Part shown: in pieces, positions 1 to 4,543 of the stretch | Layout: each line of letters starts with the position of its first letter | Numbering within the stretch: the stretch's first letter is position 1 | Assembly (NCBI GenBank): GCA_016193065.1 | Contig: JACPSX010000249.1 | Span: 1 to 6,040, forward strand | DNA from: Candidatus Tectimicrobiota bacterium | GTDB lineage: Bacteria; JACPSX01 | DNA length: 6,040 nucleotides | Direction of reading: 5' to 3' | Program-made: the position numbers and the translations under genes | The notes under the pieces: generated by a model | Databases searched by the model: none | Told to the model about the DNA's origin: nothing | Seen by the model: the letters and a program-made list of their open reading frames with translations, nothing else

Positions 1-397
1 GCCGGGCAATTTCGGCCGCCTTGTCACTTTTCATGGCGTGTCACAGGTCCCAGTCAACCTGCAGCCCGAGCCAGAAATCCGCCGATATGCCCAGCACACG
101 GGCCAGCCGCAGCGCGGTATTGGCGAGCATCTCGCCCGGATGGGTTAGGGGTCGAAAACACACCCGATACTGCTCGTTGACCCGGATGCTGTGCTGTCCG
201 CTCCGGTTGCCCCTCAGGCGTTCTAACCGGTTACCCGGTGGAGTCGCCAGATCCCGCAAATCGCGCACCCGATTGATCTGATCGAGCTTTCTACGGACAG
301 TAGCCCACAACGCTCTTGGACACGTCCGCCGGGCAACCCGGGTGTCAGACCCGTCGAATATATCCTCCGTCCCCCGATCCCGAAATGAACGTATCAC
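1..397 (-). pseudogene. Decayed higB-higA toxin-antitoxin locus: HigB fused by deletion to HigA C-terminus
   Basis: The reading frame starts at GTG 397 and gives 118 residues ending at TGA 41-43. Residues 1-82 match the HigB/RelE-type mRNA-interferase pattern (MIRSFRDRGTE at the start, then PPGNRLERLRGNRSGQHSIR and YRVCFR). The usual end of the toxin (an acidic strand ending in DYH, which carries catalytic residues in HigB) is missing. Residues 86-91 (HPGEML) are the HigA start motif. Residues 92-118 (NTALRLARVLG, FWLGLQ, DWDL) are the HigA C-terminus, so the helix-turn-helix between them is deleted. At the stop, the second higA fragment in this window has TGG (Trp); here it is TGA. Homology continues past it as HAMKSDKAAEIA to the window edge. 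Neither toxin nor antitoxin is complete, so I call a pseudogene, although a chimeric peptide could still be made. The family assignment is firm; loss of function is inferred. Confidence 0.82.
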
Positions 398-404
398 GGG
401 TCAC

Positions 405-433
405 ATTATAATGGGTAACAATAATACCATCAA
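405..433 (-). promoter_or_regulatory. Near-consensus sigma70 promoter of the higB-higA remnant, apparently leaderless
   Basis: On the minus strand, TTGATG (428-433) and TATAAT (405-410) are separated by exactly 17 bp. The -10 box ends 8 nt before the GTG start at 397. Initiation at the usual distance would therefore begin at or next to the start codon, and no Shine-Dalgarno sequence is visible. The repeated GTGA in GTGACCCGTGA between the box and the start could be part of an operator, but this is not established. Confidence 0.7.
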
Positions 434-533
434 CTCTTGTTCTGGGGTCAATTCAACAGATGGGTAAAGGCGCGTTGCTGTCAAGGCTGAGCCGGCGTAG
501 CATGTCGATGTCGCTTCGAGAAGTCCGAGCGGG

Positions 534-920
534 TTAATGAATGATCTCGCTGGTCCAGCGATCCCGATGCGCCCAGAACGGGCAGCGGGGGCAAGCGTGT
601 CCCTCCGGATAGTCTATGCCCTCTTCATGGGTGCAACCGATGATGCGGTCCGTCATTACAACCGATTTGACTCCATGCCTCTGGATGAAGTTGATGATCT
701 CTCTGCCGATTGCAGGATCGTTGCGCACATCCAGATTCTGGCCAGACCAGGTTTCCAGTGCCCCGGGTTCTGCACCCTCCGTGGCGACGATGCCGACTGC
801 AACCTTCGTGGCGCAAGTGTCGTCCGGACCATAGAAGGCCACGGTCGCCACGGGGTATCCCCGGAAGCCGTGCCGTGCCTTCTTCTTGAGCGGCGATCCC
901 GAACGACGTTTGAACCTCAC
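534..920 (-). CDS. Small conserved protein of unknown function with a C-x-H...C-x2-C cluster
   Basis: With the GTG at 920 the product is 128 residues. I chose it because the frame further upstream (to 1004) only reads through a REP-like palindrome, giving the spurious MVSLSNHEKDFF peptide, and because an AGG lies about 9 nt before it. The conserved core begins near residue 17 (HGFRGYPVATVAFYGPDD), continues through KVAVGIV and DPAIGREI, and ends with IGCTHEEGIDYPEG and CPRCPFWAHRDRWT. Cys96, His98, Cys110 and Cys113 are placed as in a small zinc or metal site. The core resembles short uncharacterised bacterial proteins that I recall only as hypothetical, and no function can be assigned. There is no signal peptide or membrane segment, so it is probably cytoplasmic. 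It stands alone: higBA remains lie downstream and a repeat block upstream. The exact start is uncertain. Confidence 0.72.
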   Translation of the reverse strand: MRFKRRSGSPLKKKARHGFRGYPVATVAFYGPDDTCATKVAVGIVATEGAEPGALETWSGQNLDVRNDPAIGREIINFIQRHGVKSVVMTDRIIGCTHEEGIDYPEGHACPRCPFWAHRDRWTSEIIH

Positions 921-959
921 TCCGAAGAACCTCAGCCTTGGGTCAGGTCGGCGAGCCAG

Positions 960-1010
960 GAGGCTGCTGAAAAAGTCTTTTTCGTGGTTCGACAGGCTCA
1001 CCACGAACGG
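960..1010. repeat. REP-like element with two adjacent palindromes
   Basis: A perfect palindrome GAAAAAG-t-CTTTTTC lies at 969-983. It abuts and overlaps by 3 nt an 8-bp perfect stem, TTCGTGGT (981-988) and ACCACGAA (1000-1007), with an 11-nt loop TCGACAGGCTC. The GTGAGCCTGTCGAACCAC motif is a familiar dispersed intergenic repeat in proteobacteria, and read as protein it gives the recurrent false start VSLSNHE. It lies directly upstream of the small conserved gene at 534-920. Confidence 0.75.
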
Positions 1011-1038
1011 TCAAGTGCCAATGTTTTCAATACCTGCC

Positions 1039-1086
1039 CCGTTCGGCCTCACCCGGAAGCCGGGTACCCGGTCGAAGGCTGAACGG
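1039..1086. repeat. Imperfect inverted repeat, REP-like, enclosing a 12-bp palindrome
   Basis: The outer arms CCGTTCGGCCT (1039-1049) and AGGCTGAACGG (1076-1086) pair at 10 of 11 positions. The middle holds CCGGGTACCCGG (1060-1071), a perfect 12-bp palindrome, and the alternative hairpin ACCCGG-aag-CCGGGT. The flanks resemble the CCGTTC...GAACGG ends of common REP units. It sits 29 bp from the preceding palindrome pair, so the two probably form one composite block. Confidence 0.6.
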
Positions 1087-1177
1087 AGAGTGTCTCAGTA
1101 TCCTGCTGGTGCACTTTGACATGCCGCGAGCTGATAAACCGGTGCAGCCCAAGCTTCCGCCACAAGGCAGACAAAGT

Positions 1178-1519
1178 TCAGCTGCGTGCTTTGGTACGCC
1201 GAATAGAGCGTCGCGTTGGAGAAGAGGAACGCCCACTTAGCCACTTCTTGAATGAGGTTTGACTTTCACCTGACGGCTTACCCGCCAATAAACCTTCGAC
1301 GCTAATATCTTCGTCGATATCTTCCCAGTGAATACCATGGCCCTTTCCGATCAACCTCCAGTGATTCCTCTCCTCTGGAGTCGAATGTAGGAGCCGAGGA
1401 AACCATGCCAGCGGAACAGAAATAGTTCGCCCATCGCTTAGGTCAACACTTAAGGTATCTTCGGTCACTTTCACTTTCTCAGCATTCGGAATCTCTATTT
1501 CATTTGCCGAAATACCCAT
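1178..1519 (-). CDS. DUF2442 family protein
   Basis: The product has 113 residues. The DUF2442 signature is plain: DGRTISVPLAWFPRLLHSTP (residues 29-48), then WRLIGKGHGIHWEDIDEDIS (54-73) and VEGLLAGKPSGES (74-86). The biochemical function of the family is unknown; some members carry an extra DNA-binding helix-turn-helix, which is not seen here. After the usual end of the family (SFKKWL) there is a basic Ser/Arg-rich tail of about 19 residues that looks lineage-specific. GGAGG lies 6 nt before the ATG, inside the 3' end of the DUF4160 gene, and the two genes overlap by 20 bp, so translation is probably coupled. The pairing suggests a two-protein unit, possibly a toxin-antitoxin-like module with this as second partner, but that role is inferred. 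It is AT-richer than the right half of the window. Confidence 0.88.
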   Translation of the reverse strand: MGISANEIEIPNAEKVKVTEDTLSVDLSDGRTISVPLAWFPRLLHSTPEERNHWRLIGKGHGIHWEDIDEDISVEGLLAGKPSGESQTSFKKWLSGRSSSPTRRSIRRTKARS

Positions 1520-1736
1520 TCCATGCCTCCACGAATCGTGAATGGTGTTCGTTGATAATTTTCAGGATTTCACCAATTTCCGCCCGGTGAAATCCGCCAC
1601 TGCTTTGCAGTCGAATCGGATCAAGCCAAACTTTTGCGATCTTGTCGTCACGCTCAACGTGAATATGCAACGGCTCGTTCCGATCACCTGCATAAAAGAA
1701 GAATCGATATGGCCCACTTCTGAGTACTGTAGGCAT
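1500..1736 (-). CDS. DUF4160 family protein
   Basis: This is a full-length 78-residue DUF4160 protein. Visible signatures are GPYRFFFYAGDRNEPLHIHV (residues 8-27, with His24 and His26 in the HIHV strand), AKVWLDP (34-40) and a C-terminal helix ending FVEAWNGYFGK. No enzymatic role is established for the family. It is commonly found next to DUF2442, as here, and the small size and overlap resemble toxin-antitoxin pairs; which partner would be toxic cannot be read from sequence. A GAGGAG lies only 3 nt before ATG 1736, a tight spacing. Nearby promoter candidates are TTTACC-16 bp-TATATC close upstream, and the TTGACA promoter of dispersed repeat copy 1 (1848-1877). It is the first gene of the two-gene operon. 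Confidence 0.88.
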   Translation of the reverse strand: MPTVLRSGPYRFFFYAGDRNEPLHIHVERDDKIAKVWLDPIRLQSSGGFHRAEIGEILKIINEHHSRFVEAWNGYFGK

Positions 1737-1847
1737 CTACTCCTCAATGTATCCCATCTTGCCCTGGCTAGCTATAACTGATATATTCCGTTTCCTCCAC
1801 GGGTAAACACGGGCGCATGGGTCAATAAATCGCTTAGGTATGCCTCA

Positions 1848-1897
1848 AGGTTAAGCTTCGATGCAGATGGGTGTCAAGATAAATGATCAGATCCCGA
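1848..1897 (-). repeat. Dispersed promoter-bearing repeat, copy 1 (upstream of DUF4160/DUF2442)
   Basis: The core on the minus strand is GGATCTGATCATTT, then CTTGACACCCATCT. It shares 36 of 45 positions with copy 2 over 1852-1896. The -35 TTGACA is at 1872-1877 and a TAACCT hexamer at 1848-1853 (18-bp spacer), pointing toward the DUF4160 start about 110 bp away. The repeat is directly visible; promoter function is inferred. Confidence 0.65.
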
Positions 1898-2005
1898 TCT
1901 ACTGCGGAAGCTGCGGTTCGAGACGGTGAGACCGCACAGGCACTGTGCCTCACTTGCGGGTGCCGAGGGCGACTGCCAGGCGCAAGCACTTCACTGGGCG
2001 CCAGA
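1898..2005. other. Non-coding spacer with several small hairpins
   Basis: This lies between repeat copy 1 and the second higA fragment. It holds GCACAG-gca-CTGTGC (1934-1948, perfect 6-bp stem), the overlapping AGGCA-ctg-TGCCT (1938-1950), and CTTGCG (1953-1958) facing CGCAAG (1981-1986) around an inner GGC/GCC. No coding signature or T-run is visible. It could end higA transcription on the minus strand or be debris. Confidence 0.35.
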
Positions 2006-2191
2006 TCAGGCCGTGCGACCGACCGGTTCGAGGTGGGCAATCTCAGCCGCCTTCTCGCCTCTCATGGCGTGCCACAGATCCCAGTCGAGCTGCAGCCCGA
2101 GCCAGAAATCCGCCGGCATGCCCAGAACACGGGCCAGCCGCAGCGCAGTATCGGGGGTCACAGCCCGCTTGCCACGGATGAGTGCGTTAAG
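2006..2191 (-). pseudogene. Second higA antitoxin remnant (C-terminal part only)
   Basis: Read on the minus strand, this encodes NALIRGKRAVTPDTALRLAR, then VLGMPADFWLGLQLDWDLWH and a tail ending at TGA 2006-2008. It is the end of the HTH plus the C-terminal helix region of a HigA-type antitoxin. Upstream of about 2190 the similarity stops abruptly, and no start codon gives a complete antitoxin, so the N-terminal half and any partner toxin are gone. Positions 2032-2151 match 1-120 at 104 of 120 bases in the same orientation. Unlike copy 1, the Trp before HAM is intact and the reading frame runs about 20 residues further. The break lies about 110 bp from the divergently oriented DUF4143 ATPase, suggesting that insertion or rearrangement there truncated the gene. 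Confidence 0.82.
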
Positions 2192-2248
2192 ACATGGGAA
2201 CGATACCTCAATTGGGGAAAAGTAGATTTGCGCTGGGGGAGTTTTTCG

Positions 2249-2289
2249 TACCTTGAAATTTCTGTTGATAGGACAGAGTTTTCAAGGTA
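2249..2289 (+). promoter_or_regulatory. 41-nt interrupted palindrome in the leader of the DUF4143 ATPase
   Basis: Arms TACCTTGAAA (2249-2258) and TTTCAAGGTA (2280-2289) are a perfect 10-bp inverted repeat. Inside, TCTGT (2261-2265) and ACAGA (2273-2277) pair perfectly around a 7-nt loop, separated from the outer stem by a 2x2 internal loop with one possible G-U pair. The right arm contains AAGG (2284-2287), the only Shine-Dalgarno-like sequence before ATG 2300. The element could therefore be a protein-binding operator or an RNA hairpin that hides the ribosome site. Confidence 0.6.
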
Positions 2290-2299
2290 AGATTTCGTC

Positions 2300-3472
2300 A
2301 TGATAGACCGGCACCGAGAAGTGAATACTCTTAGCGCTCTTCTGAAACGCCACCGGGTTGTCGGAATCATCGGCGCTCGCCAGGTGGGAAAAACAACGCT
2401 GGCACGCTCTCTCCTCAAACAGATACGCGGCAACTCCACATACTACGATCTGGAAAATCCCGAGGATTTGGCGCGGCTTGCCGACCCCATGTATACGCTC
2501 AAGGGGTTAAAGGGGATTGTTATTATCGATGAGATACAACGATTTCCCGACCTTTTCCCCATCCTGAGAGTGCTTGTGGATCGACCGAAGACGTCAACGC
2601 GGTTTCTGGTTCTCGGGAGCGCTTCCCCTGCTCTCCTTCGTCAAGGTTCTGAAACCCTCGCCGGCCGTATTATTTATCATGAACTGGCAGGCTTTTCTCT
2701 GGAAGAGGTGGGAATCAAGAACTATCGGCGATTGTGGCTGCGCGGGGGGTTCCCGCGGTCATACCTTGCTCCCTCCGACGCGGTCAGCGAAGAATGGCGT
2801 CGCGGCTTCATACGCACTTTTCTCGAAAGAGACCTCCCGCAGTTAGGGATTACCATCCGTTCAACTACGATGCACAGGTTCTGGAGCATGTTGGCGCATT
2901 ATCACGGTCAGATATGGAATGCCTCGGAATTCGGGCGGTCTTTTGGCGTGGCCGATACTACTGTACGCAGCTATCTTGATTTGTTGTCATCGGCGCTGGT
3001 GGTGAGGCAGTTACTGCCGTGGCATGAAAACATCTCAAAACGCCAGGTCAAATCACCCAAGGTCTACATTGCAGACAGCGGGCTGCTCCATACGCTGCTC
3101 GGCATTGAAACCCGTAACGATCTGGAAAGACATCCCAAGATTGGGGCCTCATGGGAAGGATTCGTCATCGAGCAGGTTATCCGTTGGACGGGATCCAGGA
3201 AAGAGGATTGTTTTTTCTGGGCGACGCATGCGGGCGCGGAACTGGACCTTCTTGTCGTCAAGGGAAGAGACAGGCTGGGATTTGAGGTGAAACTTACAAG
3301 CTCACCGCGGGTGACCCCATCGATGCGAAGCGCCCTTTCAGACCTGAAACTTCAGCGCTTGCATGTAATCCATACAGGGGAAGAGACATTTATGCTTGAG
3401 AGAAACATACAGGCGCTGGCGATGCCCCGCTTGCTGGATGATCTCAAGGCTGATTATGTAGAGGGCAAATAA
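2300..3472 (+). CDS. AAA-family ATPase with C-terminal DUF4143 domain
   Basis: The 390-residue product is the normal length for AAA_14/DUF4143 proteins. Walker A is GARQVGKTT (residues 25-33, Lys31), Walker B is IVIIDEIQ (73-80, Asp77/Glu78), and a sensor-like LGSAS lies at 105-109. After LERDLP (175-180) comes a winged-helix-like part (about 205-240). The DUF4143 C-terminal half shows KVYIADSGLLHTLLG (254-268), WEGFVIEQVI (285-294), then a PD-(D/E)xK nuclease-like core with ELD (314-316) and EVK (329-331). All nucleotide-binding residues and the E-x-K are present, so the gene looks intact. The family is widespread, cytoplasmic and poorly understood; ATP hydrolysis is expected and the nuclease activity is only suggested by motif. 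It is transcribed alone, divergent from a truncated higA and convergent with the ferritin gene. The ATG is supported by conserved MIDR and an AAGG 12 nt upstream, inside a palindrome. Confidence 0.93.
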   Translation: MIDRHREVNTLSALLKRHRVVGIIGARQVGKTTLARSLLKQIRGNSTYYDLENPEDLARLADPMYTLKGLKGIVIIDEIQRFPDLFPILRVLVDRPKTSTRFLVLGSASPALLRQGSETLAGRIIYHELAGFSLEEVGIKNYRRLWLRGGFPRSYLAPSDAVSEEWRRGFIRTFLERDLPQLGITIRSTTMHRFWSMLAHYHGQIWNASEFGRSFGVADTTVRSYLDLLSSALVVRQLLPWHENISKRQVKSPKVYIADSGLLHTLLGIETRNDLERHPKIGASWEGFVIEQVIRWTGSRKEDCFFWATHAGAELDLLVVKGRDRLGFEVKLTSSPRVTPSMRSALSDLKLQRLHVIHTGEETFMLERNIQALAMPRLLDDLKADYVEGK

Positions 3473-3512
3473 TGAATGCCCCTTCATCACAACCACTGAC
3501 TCCATCCGCACA

Positions 3513-3560
3513 ACAGGGTTCCTGCGGGCAAACGATCGACGCGGAACCGGCCCTGTTCCG
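3513..3560. terminator. Candidate stem-loop between convergent genes
   Basis: Two overlapping foldings are visible in the 130-bp gap between the converging ATPase and ferritin genes. One is ACAGGGTTCC (3513-3522) against GGAACC plus CCCTGT (3543-3556, small bulge). The other is CGGAAC (3542-3547) against GTTCCG (3555-3560). Neither has a clear U-run, so a shared terminator is plausible by position but weak by sequence. Confidence 0.35.
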
Positions 3561-3602
3561 GCGAGGTCTTAGAACTCAAAACAACCTATTCCGTGCTCAC
3601 GC

Positions 3603-3881
3603 TTACTCGTGGGCAAGAGATTTATCCGTGAAGAGGTAATCTTTCAGTTCCTTGGAAAAAGTGGGATCTTTCCGGCGGATCCACTCCAGGATCATTGCGG
3701 CGTGTTCTTTCTCTTCATCCCGGTTGTGAGCAAGGGTCGCCCTTAGTTCTTTGTCCTTGCATACATCGACCCTCTGGTTGTACCAATTAATGGCCTCTAA
3801 TTCCTCCTTCAATGATTCAATCGCGCGGTGCATATCGCGCACTTCGTCCGAAAGCTCGTTGCTCGATTCCTGGTACGGCAT
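3603..3881 (-). CDS. Encapsulin-type ferritin-like protein (EncFtn family), stand-alone
   Basis: This 92-residue protein is recognisable by EELEAINWYNQRVD (residues 26-39), LAHNRDEEKEHAAM (50-63), LEWIRR (65-70) and YLFTD (82-86). EncFtn proteins are two-helix half-ferritins that assemble as dimers with the iron-oxidising centre at the interface. By comparison with Rhodospirillum EncFtn, ligands Glu27, Glu57 and His60, and entry-site Glu26 and Glu29, are all present, as are Trp33 and Tyr34, so Fe(II) oxidation is expected. Unlike encapsulated members it ends at LFTDKSLAHE, with no C-terminal cargo-loading peptide. No encapsulin gene lies beside it: the convergent ATPase is downstream and 660 bp of spacer upstream. 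The start is well supported by AGAGGAG about 7 nt before the ATG. It could load a remote encapsulin or work free in the cytoplasm. Confidence 0.9.
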   Translation of the reverse strand: MPYQESSNELSDEVRDMHRAIESLKEELEAINWYNQRVDVCKDKELRATLAHNRDEEKEHAAMILEWIRRKDPTFSKELKDYLFTDKSLAHE

Positions 3882-3919
3882 TGAGTTTCTCCTCTCGGTT
3901 CGAATTCCCCCTCACCCTC

Positions 3920-3943
3920 CCCTCTCCCCTTGAGGGGAGAGGG
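3920..3943. repeat. Perfect 10-bp hairpin repeat CCCTCTCCCC-ttga-GGGGAGAGGG
   Basis: The arms pair at every position around a 4-nt loop. This C/G-rich palindrome is a familiar dispersed intergenic element in many bacterial genomes. If transcription starts at the candidate promoter at 3974-4002, it lies in the 5' leader of the ferritin mRNA, about 25 nt upstream of its Shine-Dalgarno sequence, and might affect mRNA stability. No T-run follows. Confidence 0.8.
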
Positions 3944-3973
3944 ACAGACTAAGGTGTGGCGGTGCCTTCTTAA

Positions 3974-4002
3974 AATATAAGACGTCGCATCTCATTTCGC
4001 AA
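3974..4002 (-). promoter_or_regulatory. Candidate sigma70 promoter of the ferritin gene
   Basis: On the minus strand, TTGCGA (3997-4002, 4/6 match) is followed after 17 bp by TATATT (3974-3979, 5/6). Transcription would begin near 3967, giving a leader of about 85 nt that includes the 10-bp hairpin. No Fur-like palindrome was recognised nearby. Confidence 0.5.
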
Positions 4003-4070
4003 AGATGAACCACCTTTCCCGCACCCGGTTCGATCAACTCACCACAGGCTTCGACATGTCTGTTCTGAGC

Positions 4071-4108
4071 CCGCCGCTTTCCTTCGACAAGCTCAGGACG
4101 AGCGGCGG
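4071..4108. repeat. REP-like inverted repeat containing TTCGACAAGCTCAGG
   Basis: Perfect 8-bp outer arms CCGCCGCT (4071-4078) and AGCGGCGG (4101-4108) flank CCTTCGACAAGCTCAGGACG, the common proteobacterial REP core. Degraded relatives of the same core precede it (CTTCGACATGTCTGTTCTGAG from about 4049), so this looks like an eroded REP cluster. Confidence 0.65.
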
Positions 4109-4254
4109 AGTCAAAGAGCTCAGGGGAACGGGGCGCCCGTTGAACACATTGAATGAGGATTCCCGAACGCCGCCATAGCCCTGCCCTCCCATCCGATCAG
4201 ACAGGGAGTATTTCGGAGCAACCAGCGAATAAGGTGAACTCTCAAGGTAGCCAA

Positions 4255-4303
4255 AGCATAAGCTTGGGCTGAGATGGGTGTCAAGCAAAATGACCAGATC
4301 CGG
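4255..4303 (-). repeat. Dispersed promoter-bearing repeat, copy 2 (upstream of the ferritin gene)
   Basis: The minus-strand core is GGATCTGGTCATTTTGC then TTGACACCCATCT. The -35 TTGACA is at 4279-4284 and TATGCT at 4255-4260 with an 18-bp spacer, the best -10 match of the three copies. It points toward the ferritin gene but starts about 370 bp from it, beyond the REP fragments, so it may instead serve as an extra upstream promoter. Confidence 0.6.
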
Positions 4304-4422
4304 CTCTCCTGGAAAAAATGGGCTATCGGCGATTCAAGGCTGGATCGGCTATGGAGTCCGAGAGAAGCCGGAGTGGCGGCTCTGCTTTTTGCGCCCTTCG
4401 TTGCGCCGCAAGTTAGGCTTCA

Positions 4423-4485
4423 GGCCTCCGGAAACGGTGGGCACCTTAAAGCTGTGCCCGCCGTCCCTGGGATGAAGCGGAGGCC
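4423..4485. repeat. Nested inverted repeat downstream of the protease gene
   Basis: Outer arms GGCCTCCG (4423-4430) and CGGAGGCC (4478-4485) are perfect. Within them ACGGTGGGCA (4434-4443) pairs with TGCCCGCCGT (4455-4464), 10 bp with one G-U, around an 11-nt loop. It begins 59 bp past the protease stop. It may end protease transcription on the minus strand, but lacks a U-run; a small structured RNA or repeat remnant is possible. Confidence 0.55.
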
Positions 4486-4543
4486 TCATACGGGGCTGGT
4501 CGCGACCGGTGTGCGATCGACTCTGCGCTCGAGAGGTGGCGTC

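Larger units (their letters stand above)
3882..4543. other. 660-bp intergenic region rich in repeats
   Basis: No convincing gene is present. From left to right it holds the ferritin ribosome site (3889-3895), a perfect 10-bp hairpin, a candidate ferritin promoter, a REP-like fragment cluster (about 4030-4108), a featureless stretch (4110-4250), dispersed repeat copy 2, and a nested inverted repeat (4423-4485) downstream of the protease stop. Stretches 4302-4422 and 4486-4543 show nothing further that I can interpret. Confidence 0.6.

Noticed and set aside
435-533. Possible further copy of the dispersed repeat around TGGGGTCAATTCAACAGATGGG
   Set aside because: It shares only short words (GATGGG, TCAA) with the three true copies, and the order and spacing differ; I see nothing else in this gap.
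537-1082. A 181-codon plus-strand frame
   Set aside because: It is antisense to the conserved Cys/His protein and passes through two REP palindromes; its translation shows no family pattern.
1883-2290. A 135-codon plus-strand frame
   Set aside because: It crosses repeat copy 1 and lies antisense to the higA remnant, whose codons spell a clear antitoxin C-terminus on the other strand.
4412-4418. GTTAGGC, an exact match to the integron attC core-site consensus
   Set aside because: No partner RYYYAAC core site lies within attC distance on the appropriate side (4270-4411 has no AAC), and there is no cassette structure.
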